NCBI GenBank assembly: GCA_905221605.1
Contig: CAJNDS010002814.1
Location: 177,861-241,860, forward strand
Reading direction: 5' to 3'
DNA: 64,000 nucleotides
Source: Symbiodinium natans
Lineage: Eukaryota > Sar > Dinophyceae > Suessiales > Symbiodiniaceae
Shown here piece after piece: positions 19,413-31,748 of the stretch. The position numbers and the translations under genes are program-made. The notes under the pieces were generated by a model. The model saw nothing but the letters and a program-made list of their open reading frames with translations, was not told the DNA's origin and ran no database searches. Positions within the stretch are counted from its first letter, which is position 1. Every line of letters starts with the position of its first letter.

Positions 19413-19811
19413 TGGTTTAGGGTTTAGGGTTTCGGGTTTAGTGTTTAGAGTCCAGGGTCTGAGGGGCGACTTTTGGGGCTGGAATCCTAAACCCACGCGT
19501 GCTTGTGGGTACTAGAAGGTGCTTTCCACAATTAGGGTACCTTGTTGGGGGTCCTTATGATGAGGGAGTCCTACTAAAACTTGTTTTTCAGGGATGACTG
19601 GACTTGTCGAAGGCCCCTAAGCCTAAAACCCCTGAGCCCGAAGCCGAAAGTCAACCATGCTATGCCGTAAGCCCTGTACCCCAAAATCTCGACACCCTAA
19701 ACCCTGAACCCTAAACCCTGAACCCTAAACCCTAGCCCTAAACCCTAAACCCAAAAACCAAAACCCAAAACACAAAACCCTAAGCCCTAAGCCCTAACCT
19801 CGCCTCCACAC

Positions 19812-19880
19812 AAAAAGGCCTGCACCGAGCTCGTTGACAGCAACGCAGCCACTGCGATTGTGGAGAAGGCGGGGGAACTC
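19812..19880 (+). CDS. Exon-like island, unidentified
   Basis: The frame reads ACTELVDSNAATAIVEKAGE. It has CCCTAAA upstream and TTTAGGG-like sequence downstream. No family recognised. Confidence 0.3.
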
Positions 19881-20019
19881 TTAGGGTTTTGGCTCAGGGT
19901 CGAAGAGTTGGGGTTTTTTTGTCACGAAAGCTCGCGTAGCGAAGCTGGAGTTTTATCTGCTTTAGCAGCAGGGGGCCGACCACGGCCAGAAAACAGCGTA
20001 TTATTGATACTATCTTATT

Positions 20020-20175
20020 AGGGGGGGGTGGGGGGGGGGGTAAATTGATATATCACACGAATTCCTTGGTTTTGGAAGGGGGGAGGGGGGGGGTGGGGGT
20101 AAATTGATACATCACACGAATTCCCTGGTTTTGGAGGGGGGGGGGTGGGGGGGGGGGGGTAAATTGATATATCAA
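20020..20175 (+). repeat. Three-copy about 60-bp G-rich tandem repeat
   Basis: The unit has a run of G's, then GTAAATTGATATATCA, then CACGAATTCC(T/C)TGGTTTTGGA. Two full copies and a partial third differ by a few bases and by G-run length. Confidence 0.9.
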
Positions 20176-20671
20176 TACCTTAAGGGGAGGCGTTTTTACG
20201 TCAAGACCTGACTCCGTCGCGTGTTGACCGCAGCGCGTGAGTCAGGCTCCCAGCACAACATGCGTCGCCGCCCACTAGTGATGTGTTGATTGCAACAAGC
20301 TAGTTGATTGCAAGAAGCTAGTATCTACCCAACACTGCGACGGCTGAAAAGAAGACGCTGGCCCCTCAAGCATGCCTCCAACTGGGCCCTGCCCGCACTT
20401 TCTCTTGCAACTTTGCTCTTGCTTCCGGCCCCCGAGCTTTCGTCCTCCCTGCCTCCGGCCCTCAAGTGTTCGGGTTTAGGGTTTAGGGCTAGGGTTTCGG
20501 GTTCAGGGTTTAGGGTTCAGGGCTTAGGGGCCTGCAGTTTGCTGGGACTTCGGGAGGCTTAGGGTATGCGTTCTGTCAGGATTTAGGGTTTATTGTTTGG
20601 TTGTTTAGATTTGACGTGTGAAAATATTGGTCGAGCGTTGCAGGACCTTGCTCTGAAGCAGGACCCTTTCC

Positions 20672-20762
20672 CCTAAACCCTAAACCCTAAACCCTAAACC
20701 CTAAACCCTAAACCCTAAACCCTAAACCCTAAACCCTAAACCCTAAACCCTAAACCCTAAAC
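20672..20762. repeat. CCCTAAA array flanking a minisatellite module
   Basis: Perfect CCCTAAA directly left of the module at 20761. The second module (44980) is preceded by the same kind of array. Confidence 0.9.
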
Positions 20763-22215
20763 CTCTCTTTCATATATAATTTAAATGTTAAGGAGTTACT
20801 GGGCAAGGTCATTTTTTTACTGGGCAAGGTCATTTTTTTACTGGGCAAGGTCATTTTTTTACTGGGCAAGGTCATTTTTTTACTGGGCAAGGTCGTTTCG
20901 TCAAAAAAACGACCTTGCCCAGTAAAAAAATGACCTTGCCCAGTAAAAAAAATGACCTTGCCCAGTAAAAATGTTACTGGGCAAGGTCATCTTTTTACTG
21001 GGCAAGGTCATCTTTTTACTGGGCAAGGTCATCTTTTTACTGGGCAAGGTCATTTTTTACTGGGCAAGGTCATTTTTTTACTGGGCAAGGTCATTTTTTT
21101 ACTGGGCAAGGTCATTTTTTTACTGGGCAAGGTCATTTTTTTACTGGGCAAGGTCATTACTGGGCAAGGTCATTTTTTTACTGGGCAAGGTCATTTTTTA
21201 CTGGGCAAGGTCATTTTTTTACTGGGCAAGGTCATTTTTTTACTGGGCAAGGTCATTTTTTTACTGGGCAAGGTCATTTTTTTACTGGGCAAGGTCATTT
21301 TTTTACTGGGCAAGGTCATTACTGGGCAAGGTCATTTTTTTACAAGGTCATTTTTTACTGGGCAAGGTCATTTTTTTATTGGGCAAGGTCATTTTTTTAC
21401 TGGGCAAGGTCATTTTTTTACTGGGCATTTTTTTACTGGGCAAGGTCATTTTTTTACTGGGCAAGGTCATTTTTTTACTGGGCAAGGTCATTTTTTTACT
21501 GGGCAAGGTCATTTTTTTACTGGGCAAGGTCATTTTTTTACTGGGCAAGGTCATTTTTTTACTGGGCAAGGTCATTTTTTTACTGGGCAAGGTCATTTTT
21601 TTACTGGGCAAGGTCATTTTTTTACTGGGCAAGGTCATTTTTTATTGGGCAAGGTCATGTTTTTTGGGCAAGGTCATTTTACTGGGCAAGGTCATTCTTT
21701 TACTGGGCAAGGTCATTTTTTACTGGGCAAGGTCATTTTTTACTGGGCAAGGTCATTTTTTTACTGGGCAAGGTCATTACTGGGCAAGGTCATTTTTTTA
21801 CTGGGCAAGGTCATTTTTTACTGGGCAAGGTCGTTTCGTCCAAAGGTGTTTAGGATTTCCGGGCCTAATGGTTTCAAGGCCTCACGGCCTGGTGTTTAGG
21901 GTTTCAGGGCCTCAAGGCCTGCTGTTTAGGGTTTCACGGCCTCACGGCCTAGTATTTAGGTTTCAGGGTTTCAGGGCCTCAAGGCCTAGTGTTTAGGGTT
22001 TCAGGGCCTCAAGGCCTGGTGTTTAGGGTTTCAAGGCCTCAAGGCCGGGTGTGGCTTGTGTTAAGTGCTTGGTACTACGGCGTGATTGGTGCATCCGAAG
22101 AGAAAATAAGTAACCTTCTATTTTCTTAATGTTATGGGATTCTTTGGGCGGGTGGGTTTTTTCCGTTGCCTAGATACACTGCTGGCCTAGTAAATGCTCG
22201 AACTTGAGATGCTGA
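20761..22215 (+). repeat. Minisatellite module 1 (TTACTGGGCAAGGTCATTTT units)
   Basis: Left flank ACCTCTCTTTCATATATAAT, then about fifty copies of a 20-21-bp unit (20796-21836). A block of three inverted units lies near 20905-20968. Both forward blocks end in the variant GGTCGTTTCGTC. Next come about six 30-bp units with GGCCTCAAGGCC (21862-22045). The right flank (22119-22215) has TTCTTAATGTTATGGGATTC, then GGGCGGGTGGG. Both flanks match module 2. Open frames across the array are repeat artefacts. Confidence 0.9.
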
Positions 22216-22313
22216 ACCCTAAACCCTAAACCCTAACCCTAAACCCTAAACCCTAAACCCTAACCCTAAACCCATGTTGGTGCCCCTTTTGAGTGGTGGA
22301 CCCGGCCCCTAAA

Positions 22314-22490
22314 CCCTAAACCCTAAACCCTAAACCCTAAACCCTAAACCCTAAACCCTAAACCCTAAACCCTAAACCCTAAACCCTAAACCCTAAACCC
22401 TAAACCCTAAACCCTAAACCCTAAACCCTAAACCCTAAACCCTAAACCCTAAACCCTAAACCCTAAACCTAAACCCTAAACCCTAAGCCC
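22314..22490. repeat. Long CCCTAAA array
   Basis: Near-perfect CCCTAAA ending eight bases before the acceptor of the discoidin exon at 22498. Confidence 0.95.
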
Positions 22491-22497
22491 TGCCGAG

Positions 22498-24185
22498 GTC
22501 GAGACCGACTGTGCCAACGCTGTCCAGGACCTTCCGGAGCACCAGCGCAGGCCGCCTTGAGGGTTCAGGGTTGAGTTTGTAGGGTTTAGGGTTTAGGGTT
22601 TAGGGTTTGGGGGTTAGGGTTTAGGGTTGAGGGTGGAGTTTGTAGGGTTTAGGGGTTTAGGGTTTCGAGGTACCTTTCCTCCAACCCGAGTCCCCTTCTT
22701 GAGCGCCTGGAGGAATCCAGCTTTGGGGGCTGTGTCTCGGTTTAGGGTTTGGGGTTAGGGTTTTGGAGGTGGGCTTAGTTTTACTTGCGCAGTCGGTCAC
22801 GTGTAGGGTTTAGGTGTCCTTGCACAGTCGGTCACCCTCTTCACAGGTACTCCTCCGTCTGGAACAATGACCGCATCGGTACCCGTGCCGGGCTCAACAA
22901 GCCTCTGAATGTTCGCGAGCTTGTGGTACGTATGGACCCTACTGATCCGAACCCTAAACCCTACACACTAGAACCCTAAGCCTAAGAACTCACAACCCCT
23001 CCCCATTTCAGGTCTTTGGCTTGTGTTTTTTAAGGGTTGTAGGGCATTTGGCGACCGAGCTGCGATTGGGCTTTAGGGATTCAGGTTTCTCGGCGCTACG
23101 GCGCCCATGATGGAATTCTTAATCTACAAAAAGCGTAAAAAGGTTTTGGTCCACTTTCTCTCCACCGGGTTGCCACTAAGCCCTAAACCCTAAACCCTAA
23201 ACCCTAAACCCTAAACCCTAAACCCTAAACCCTAAACCCTAAACCCTAAACCCTAAACCCTAAACCTAAACCCTAAACCCTAAACCTAAACCCTAAACCC
23301 TAAACCCTAAACCCTAAACCCTAAATGCTAAACCCTCAACCCTACACCCTCAACCCTAGCCCCACGCTCCAAGCCCCAAACCCTAAACCCTGAACCCCTA
23401 CACCCTAAACCCTAAGCCTTAAACCCTAAACCCTACACCCTGAACCTCTACCCCTACACCCCCCACCCCAAGCCCCAAACCTTAAACCCTAAACCTCCAC
23501 ACCCTAAACCCCAAAACCCCAAAACCCCAAACCCTACCGTAAACCCGAAGCCCTAAGCCCCAAACCCGAAACCCTAAACCCTAACCCCTAAACCCTAAAC
23601 CTTCGAAACCCTAAAGCCCGAACCCTTCTGGCGATCTGCGCAACGCAGGCCATGCCAGTTCCATGCTGGCTCGGTCCAGGCATGGAGCGCGCGATGCTGG
23701 CCGCATACCCTAAACCCTAAACCCTTAACCCTAACCCTAAACCCTAAACCCTAAACCCTAAACCCTAAACCCTAAACCCTAAACACCTAAACCCTAAACC
23801 CCAAACCCCAAACCCTAAACCCCCCTAAACCCTAAACCCTAAACCCTAAACCCAAAACCCCAAACCCTAAACCCTAAACCCTATGCCCTGAACCCTGAAC
23901 CCTGAACCCTGACCCCTGAACCCACCGAACCGTTTGGGGGTTTGCGGGTTTTTTCTGTTGTGGGTCGTGGAGTTTGGGGCATCCTATTCCCTAAACCCTG
24001 CACCGTTTTCGGGTTTGGGGTTTTGAGATGTCGGGCTTTTGAGTTCTGGATTTGGTGCTTTGGGTCTTGGGATTTCGGACGAAGGGCTTCTAAGCCCTTA
24101 GCCATAAACCCTAAATCGTGAATTGCCTGAGCCACTGCCACACAGAGACAGAACCCGAGGCGCAGACCCGAATCTCACCCTCACC

Positions 24186-24217
<32 letters not shown>

Positions 24218-27200
24218 ACCCTAAACCCTAAACCCTAAACCCTAAACCCTAAACCCTAAACCCTAAACCCTAAACCCTAAACCCTAAACCCTAGACCCTA
24301 GACCCTAAACCCTCAACTCTAAAGGCCTTAAGCCAAGCCCTCAACACCAAGAAGGATCCCTGGCCGAGTTTAGGGTTTAGGGTTTAGGGTTTAGGGCTTA
24401 GGGTTTAGGGTTTAGGGTTTAGGGCTTAGGGTTTAGGGTTTAGGGTTTAGGGCTTAGGGTTTAGGGTTTAGGGTTTAGGGCTTAGGGTTTAGGGTTTAGG
24501 GTTTAGGGTTTAGGGCTTAGGGTTTAGGGTTTAGGGTGTATTCGAAGAGCCCGCCAATTCCCCAGAACCTCGAAGGCCCTGGGTCGCCCTTCAGACTAAA
24601 CAACCCAAACCTTCCCCAAGCCTTAAACCCTAAACCCTAAGCCCGAAACCCTAAACCCGAAACCCTAAACCCTAAACCTTAACCCCTAAACCCCAAACCC
24701 AAACCCCAAACCCTAAACCCCAAACCCTAAACCCTAAACCCTAAACCCCAAACCCTAAACCCCAAACCCTAAACCCTAAACCCTAAACCCTGTATAAACC
24801 GGATGCATAAACCCAAGATATCAACCCCAGGAAAGAACCTGGCCGGCCAGTTCATGCAAATCGACCTTGGACTCTTGGGCTGAGTGTTTAGGGCTCCTAC
24901 AAACCCTAAACCCTAGACCCTAAATCCCAAACCCTAAACCCTAAACCTTAATAAACCCCCAAACCCCAAACCCCAAACCCCAAACCCTAAACCCTAAACC
25001 CTAAACCCTAAACCCTAAACCCTAAACCCTAAACCCTAAACCCTAAACCCTAAACCCTAAACCTTAACCCCTAAACCCCAAACCCTAAACCCTATAACCC
25101 AAACCCCAAAGCCCAAAACCCCAAACTCCAAATCGCTAAACCCTAAACCCTATACCCGAATGGCTGGAGGGGTTATGGGTGGTTTGCGGGTGTCGGATTG
25201 TGGGCTCCAGTCCAGTCTGGGCAGTTTTGGACTTTCTTACGGCTGGGGGCCAGTCCAGTCTGGGCAGTTTTGGCTGAGACCCTCTACCCGAAACCCCAAA
25301 CCCTAAACCCTATAACCCTATAACCCTAAACCCTAAACCCTAAACCCTAAACCCTGAACCCTGCACCCGCCTGCAGGGTTTGAGGGGTATACTTGGATGC
25401 CGTGTTTTTTGCTGCAGCCAGAGGCCCGAATTGACCGTAGGGTACGGCGTTTGAGGCTGAAGGGGTTGAGGGTTTGAGGGTTTCAGGGTTTGAGGGTTTG
25501 AGGGTTCAAGGGTGTTCGGGTTAAGGGTTTAGGGTTCAGATTCTGTGAAACCCCTAAGCCCTTTCAACCCTTCAACTTCTATCAGCTCCAGCAACTTTCC
25601 CCCACCAAAGCCCTTAGAGCCTACAGCCCTTGCATCCTGGCAACCCTGAGCCCTAAACCCTAACCCCCAACCCCTGACCCCTAAACCCTAAACCCTAAAC
25701 CTAAACCCTAAACCCTAAACCCTAAACCCTAAACCCTGAACCCTAAACACTAAACTCTAAACCATAAACCCTGCCTCCCAAGGACTGGTCGCCACTGTGG
25801 CCGGCGTGGTCACGAGGGGCCGCACTGCCTACCAGCAGTGGGTGACCTCCTACAAGGCGGGGTTCAGGTGTCTTCGGGTTGGGCTCAGGGTTCAGGGTTT
25901 GGGGTTTTGCAGGGTGCAGGGTTTCATGGTTTCAGGGTTTCGGTTTAGGAGTTAGGGGTTTTGGGGTTTCAGGGTTTAGACTTTGGCGTTTCCGGTTTCA
26001 GGGTCTAGGGTGTAATGCTCAGGGGTTAGGGGGTTTAGGGTTCGGGGTTCAGGGGTTTGGGGCTCGGGTTTAGGGTTTGGGGTTAGGGATTTGGGGTTTC
26101 AGGGTTTGGGGTTGCATGGGGTTTCAGCCCTTCTGGGTTTAGGTTTAGGGTTCTGGCTTAGGGTTGAAGCTGGAGCAGTGGTGTGTGCACCCCACCATCC
26201 CCCCCCCGCCCGGCTCTGCAACACTTGGGGAGACTTCTTCTCCCTAAGAGGGTATTGGGTTTAAGGGTTTAGGGTTTAGGGCCGTTTAGGGTTTAAAGTT
26301 TGGGGTCTAGGGTAAGCTCTAAACCCTAACCCCTAAAACCTAAACGTCCCATTCGCGTTGTTATCCGCCGACCCCAGGCGGAAGCGGGGGCGGCGTCAGT
26401 GCACCCACCCAGAGAATCCCATATCACCCTAAACCCTAAACCCTAAACCCTAAACCCTAAACCCTAAACCCTAAACCCTAAACCCTAAACCCTAAACCCT
26501 AAACCCTAAACCCTAAACCCTAAACCCTAAACCCTAAACCCTAAACCCTAAGCCCTAAGCCCTAAAGCCCTAAAGCCCTAAAGCCCAAACCCTAAACCCT
26601 AAACCCTAAACCCTAAACCCTAAACCCTAAACCCTAAACCCTAAACCCTAAAAGTTCACTTAGTCCATCAACCTTAGGCTCCATACCCTAGGGCCCTGAT
26701 TCCTAAATCCTAAGCCAAAGCGGTTTAGGGTTTAGGGTTTAGGGTTTAGGGTTTGGGGTTTAGGGTTTAGGGTCCTTAAAGCCATGCGTGACCATGGAGG
26801 TGCAGACCAGCGTGGATGGGAGGCTGCGTGGCTTCATGGTGCCAGGTTCACATCCATCCGTAAACCTAACCCCCTAAACCCTAAACCCGAAACCCGAAAC
26901 CCTAAACCCTAAACCCTAAACCCTAAACCCCAAACCCCAGACCCTAAACCCTAAACCCTAAACCCTAAACTCTACAAACCTACAATCCCTAAGCCCTGAA
27001 ACCTGCCAAGTAGACCCCGACACCCAAAGTTGTTCGAAAGCCCTGGGAGTCGGAACGAAGCCCCCGAAGGTTCGTGGTTGAGGCTTCAGGGGCCGATTTC
27101 AGGGTTTAGGGTTTAGGGTTGTTGGCTTTGCCCTAAACCCTAAACCCTAAACCCTAAACCCTAAACCCTAAACCCTAAACCCTAAACCCTAAACCCTAAA

Positions 27201-29161
27201 CCCTAAACCCTAAACCCTAAACCCTAAACCCTAAACCCTAAACCCTAAACCCTAAACCCTAAACCCTAAACCCTAAACCCTAAACCCTAAACCCTAAACC
27301 CTAAACCCTAAACCCTAAACCCTAAACCCTAAACCCTAGACCCTAGACCCTAGACCCTAAGCCCTAAACCCTAAACCCTCAACCCTCAACCCTCAGTGAT
27401 CGGCGGAGGAAGTTCATAGATGCTCCTGGTGGCGCCTCGCACGCACGCGATTGCATGTAGGTTACCTGAACACCAGTTAAACCCCAAAACCCGACATGGA
27501 GCCCGAATATAGGAGGCTTTAGGGTTTAGGTTTTAGGGTTTAGCGTTTAGGGGTTAGGGTTTAGGGTAGATATACTACGATAATCCCCAAAACCCTATTC
27601 TAATTCTTCAGGCCCCTACATGAGAGACATAGGCCCCCAGGCCCTCATTGATTCAAAGAGGCTTGGCAAGGGTCGAGTCGGCAAGTGTCAGCGGTTTAGG
27701 GTTTAGGGTGGGTTTAGGGTCTAGTCGGGTCTAGGGTCTAGGGTTTAGGGTCTTGGGTTTAGGGTTTAGGGTTCAGGGTTCAAGGCGGGCAGGAATTTGG
27801 ATTTAGGGGTTCCAGCTTCGGGGTTTTCTTTGGGCTCTTCGATTGTTGGTTCAGGTCCTAAAGAAGGATTCAGACGCTCGAACTTTCCAGCGTTGCATCC
27901 GATCGCGGCGCGCCGCCCCAAAGGCCCCGCCTTTGCCAGAAGACAACCCTAAGCCCTAAACCCTAAACCCTGAGCCGTAAACCCTAAACCCTCTCCCCTA
28001 AACCCTAAACCCCAAAGCCTAAACCCTAAACCCAGGAACTGGGGGAAACTTCGACCAGCACACAGACAAGGAGGTCTATTTCAGTTTCCCTGTCTCAGCG
28101 CGCTACATCCGCTTCGTGGTCTACGCACCCTGGTCCTACTCAGCTGGGTTTAGGGTTTAGGGTTTAGGGTTTTGGAGTCCTATACTTTAATATTTATTTT
28201 TGGTTCCGGTTTCCTATTAGAGCTCCTTATACCTAAAAAGTACTTACTTTCTTTCTAGGGTTTCCTCCAAAGTATGGCTACTTAAAACCCTCAGACGTGA
28301 AGCTCCGGTTGAGGGTTCAGGGCCCAGCCTTCTCGTCTTGTGCCCCTTGGAGACAGGTACTGACGCCCCTCGCCTCTCAACCCTAGACCCTAAACCCCCT
28401 GAAGCCTTATGAGCAGTGAAAGCCTAAACCCCGAGATCCCTCAAGTTTAAACCTTGAGAAACCTTCAGGCCCTGAACCCATCCCTGTCAGCTCCTACTTT
28501 TGTAAAGAAGCCCTAACCCCAACGACCTGACCCACTTGACCCAAAAATGGCTTCTGCACGTAGTAAGAGGCAAGGGTTTACTGACCCCTCCAACCCTCTA
28601 CTGAACCCTCACTAAAACCCTCTGCTCAACACTCTGGTACAGCTCTCACACCCTCATTGAACTCTACTTTGCCTGCCAAACTCTATTAAGCCCCCTGCTA
28701 AACCCTACTATACCTTCTATTCAACCCTCTGCTAAACCCTCTACCCAACCCACTAAACTATTCAATTCTATTATGGCCTACTAAACCCTACTAAGCCCCC
28801 TACGAAACCCACTAAACCCTCTATTCAAGCCGCTACTCTGCCTTTCACAACAAAATCCTTCACTGAGCGAAAAACTTCCCTTTGAGGGAATGGGGATGGG
28901 AAGTGAGAATCTATGTCGTTAGCCCGAAACCCTAAATCTCGGCATAGAATCTTGTTGCCGCCGCGCGGCGAGAAGCCTTAAACCCTAAACCCTAAACCCT
29001 AAACCCTAAACCCCAAACCCTAGACCTTAAACCCTAAACCCGAAACCCTAAACCCTAAACCCTAACTAAGCCCTTGCTGGGCTCTGGGCCCAAAAGTGTT
29101 GCCCCATAGAAAGGCCTGGCATCGTCACATCTCCATGCGCGCCAGCCCGATCCTTTGCCAG
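22498..29161 (+). CDS. F5/8 type C (discoidin) domain split over eight exons
   Basis: Exons: 22498-22550, 22847-22910, 23680-23692, 24831-24869, 25783-25856, 26800-26845, 28036-28147, 29110-29161. All seven junctions keep one frame. Donors are gc, gt, ga, ga, gc, gt, gt; all acceptors are ag. The joined protein follows the discoidin pattern in order: YSSVWNNDRIGT, LN..AWSAR, GQFMQIDLG, VAGVVTRGR..QQWVTSYKVQTSVDG, GNFDQHTDKEV, ARYIRF, and WHRHISMRA near the end. Discoidin domains bind glycans or lipids outside the cell. Introns of 296-1190 bp are mostly telomere-like repeats. The domain is presumably part of a larger secreted or surface protein with the PAN-like and FN2-like exons upstream; that link is inference. 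Confidence 0.85.
23170..23625. repeat. CCCTAAA array and variants inside a discoidin intron
   Basis: Near-perfect CCCTAAA (23170-23330), then increasingly degenerate C-type units up to about 23625, before the 13-nt exon at 23680. Confidence 0.9.
24180..24800. repeat. Opposed CCCTAAA and TTTAGGG arrays inside a discoidin intron
   Basis: CCCTAAA (24180-24320), then TTTAGGG with regular GGGCTTA variants (24365-24540), then CCCTAAA variants (24610-24795), just upstream of the exon at 24831. The opposed arrays could pair in RNA. Confidence 0.9.
25206..25275 (+). repeat. 22-bp direct repeat
   Basis: CCAGTCCAGTCTGGGCAGTT followed by TTGG occurs twice, about 44 bp apart, inside a discoidin intron. 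Confidence 0.85.
26427..26650. repeat. Long CCCTAAA array inside a discoidin intron
   Basis: Near-perfect CCCTAAA with a short stretch of CCCTAAAG variants. It is followed by TTTAGGG (26725-26775) just before the exon at 26800. Confidence 0.95.
27127..27400. repeat. Long CCCTAAA array inside a discoidin intron
   Basis: Over 200 bp of perfect CCCTAAA, ending in CCCTAGA and CCCTCAA variants. Confidence 0.95.
28320..28990. other. Unique and degenerate CTACTAAACCCT-like DNA inside a discoidin intron
   Basis: Positions 28590-28860 are a degenerate tandem of roughly 12-bp units related to CTACTAAACCCT. The rest is unique. No exon is needed here by the discoidin reconstruction. Confidence 0.6.
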
Positions 29162-29164
29162 GCA

Positions 29165-30150
29165 TCTGCTTGGGGCTTCCGGGTGTGGGGTTTAGGGTTT
29201 AGGGTTTGGGTTTAGGGTTTAGGGTTTTGGGTTTAGAAGGTTAACTAAGGGTTTGAAGGGCTTGAGGGGTTGGGGTTCAGTGCTTCGGGGGGGTGTTGGG
29301 GCTTTTAGCAGGGTTTAGGGGGGGTTTTACGGGGCTTGCAGGGGTTCAGGGGGCTTAGTTGCCAGCTATTGGGGTGTAGGGTTCAGGGTTGAGGGTTTAG
29401 GGGTTAGGGTTTAGGGTTTAGGGTGCTGAGGGTGTCGGGGTTACAGGGGCTTGGACCAGCTGCATGGCCATGCTTGAAGAATCTCAAGAACCGCACCGCC
29501 CTAAACCCGCAACTACCCTAAGACCTAAACCCGAAACCCTGAACCCGAAACCCGAAACCCGAAACCCTGAACCCGACCCCCTGAAACCTAAACCCTAAAC
29601 CCTAAACCCTAAACCCTAAACCCTAAACCCTAAACCCTAAACCCTAAACCCTAAACCCTAAACCCTAAACCCTAAACCCTAAACAAACCCTGACCCCCAG
29701 ACCCTAAACCCTAAACCCTAAACCCTAAACCCTAAACCCTAAACCCTAAACCCTAAACCCCCAAGCCCTTGAAAAAACCAAAGCCTCGGGTGACGCCAGG
29801 CAATCGCCTCCTGCGAGATCAGGTCTGGGGCTCCAACACCCCCCCTACGCCTTAAGAAGCCTAACCCCCTAACCCAAAAGCCCCCTACAAACTCAAGACT
29901 CTCTATGCCCAAGAGCCCACAACCCTGAGACCCTCAACCCGAAACCCACACCTCCACAGGTGCGGAGGCGTAAACCCTGGACCCTGAGCCCCAAGCCCAG
30001 AGCCCTGAGCCCGATAAACCCAAAACCCAAAACCCAAAACCCTAAACCCTAAACCCTAAACCCTTAAAGTTCTAAGGTTCCGAAGGGAGGCTTTGAAGCC
30101 TTGGCGTCGGTTCTTCGGGGCGAGGTGGTTGGGAGTGTTGGGTGGGGTTT
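29165..30150. repeat. Telomere-like repeats and short islands
   Basis: TTTAGGG variants (29185-29430), a short island at 29450-29500, CCCTAAA arrays (29585-29690 and 29700-29760), and unique bits at 29770-30000. No domain recognised. Confidence 0.7.
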
Positions 30151-30345
30151 TAGGGGTTTTTAGGGGTTTTAGGGGTTTTAGGGGTTTTAGGGGTTTTAGG
30201 GGTTTTTAGGGGTTTTAGGGGTTTTAGGGGTTTTAGGGGTTTTAGGGGTTTTAGGGGTTTTAGGGGTTTTAGGGGTTTTAGGGGTTTTTAGGGGTTTTAG
30301 GGGTTTTAGGGGTTTTAGGGGTTTTAGGGGTTTTAGGGGTTTTGG
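30148..30345 (+). repeat. (TTTTAGGGG)n variant array
   Basis: More than 20 copies of a 9-bp unit with one extra T and one extra G relative to TTTAGGG, strongly homogenised. Confidence 0.95.
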
Positions 30346-30471
30346 GGGGTTTATGTTTTTGGGGTTTGGGGTTTTACGGGTTTTGGGGGGTTATGGTTTA
30401 GGGGGTTCAGGGGTTTTGGGGGGTTATGGTTCAGGGGGTTTAGGGTTGAGGGAACGCCCTGTTGCTGTGCA

Positions 30472-30585
30472 GCAGGATCGATGATGACATGTGGTCAGCA
30501 TGGTACAACGACAAGGACATCACCAAGACGGTGCAGGGAAATCTCAAAGGCGCGCGGGCCCTGAGTCTGCCAGGGGATTCATGAA
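30472..30585 (+). CDS. Exon-like island, unidentified
   Basis: After a gcag acceptor, the frame reads RIDDDMWSAWYNDKDITKTV and then QGNLKGARALSLPGDS before TGA. G-type repeats lie on both sides. The exon may splice before the stop. Family not recognised. Confidence 0.4.
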
Positions 30586-30589
30586 ATCT

Positions 30590-31709
30590 GGGTTTAGGGT
30601 TTAGGGTTTAGGGTAGGGATGATCAGGATGACAGGGAACCCCAAGGCACTAAACCCGAACACCCCCGAAACTGAGTCTGGGGAGCGTTGGTCTCCTAGAA
30701 TGGCCGGGTTTGGGGTTTAGGGTTTAGGGTTTAGGGTGTAGGGACTGTGCCTCAATTGCCGATGCCACCCCATGACCGTCATGGTGTCGTGGTGGGGAGC
30801 GGGGGATTTTAAGGTTTAGGGGATTCTTTTGAACTTCTCTATGGACTGCGATAGGGTAGCTACAGGGTTTGAGTACGTGATTCAGGGAGTGGGAACTGTT
30901 TTTACATGCTCTCCTTTTTTCCGTGCTTGGGGGCGCTGAGTTTGCTGAAGCCTTGGGTTTAGGGTTTAGGGTTTAGGGTTCAGGGTACTGAGCCCTAATC
31001 CCTAAACCCTAAATCCTAAACCGAAACCCTAAACCCCTAAACCCTAAACCCGAAACCCTGAGCAGGCTGGCGAGCGGTCCGACGTCTCAACTTCGAGCTG
31101 GTTCCAGGCGGGCGCGCGAACACCCAAACCCTGAAGGCCCGAAATCCCCCAAACCCTACAGGCCCTCAATCGCCCAAAGCCCTAAAGGCCCTAAATCCCC
31201 GAAACCCCTAAACCTTAAGCTCTCAACCCCTAAACCCTAAACCCTAAGCCCTAAACCCTAAACCCTAAACCCTAAACCCTAAACCCTAAACCCTAAACCC
31301 TAAACCCCTAAACCCTAAACCCTAAACCCCTAAACCCGCAAACCCTTAAACCCTAAACCATCCCAAAGCCGCACCTAAGTACCAGATTCAGGCCTCTTGT
31401 CCTGGGGGGTTTCGGGTTTAGGGTTTAGGGTTGAGGGTTTAGGGTTTAGGGCTTAGGGTTTAAGGTTTAGGGTTTATTGTTTAGTCTTGCCGTGCGCGTG
31501 CGGTGACAGTTTCAGATGCGAGCCCCGATATGTTGCAAGGAGGGTTTGGGGTTTAGGGTTTCAGGGTTTATGGCTTAGGCTTTGGGGTTTAGTGAGGTTG
31601 GCTTTCAGGTTTTCGGTACTTTAGGGTATTTTCGGGTTGAGAGTTTGGGGTTTGTGGGTCTGCGGTCTAGTTTCGCAAGTAGCCAACCCTCGACCGTAAA
31701 CCCTCGACC

Positions 31710-31748
<39 letters not shown>

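Noticed and set aside
20796-21836. CRISPR-like array
   Set aside because: The units are directly adjacent, with no unique spacers, and the context is eukaryotic.
20952-21996. Long GQGHFFT / LLGKVIF repeat proteins
   Set aside because: They are translations of a 20-21-bp minisatellite; the phase drifts with unit length and the minus strand is open too.
27612-27695. Open island reading YMRDIGPQALIDSKRLGKG
   Set aside because: It lies inside the discoidin intron 26846-28035, and the domain is continuous without it. It could be an alternative exon, but nothing supports that.
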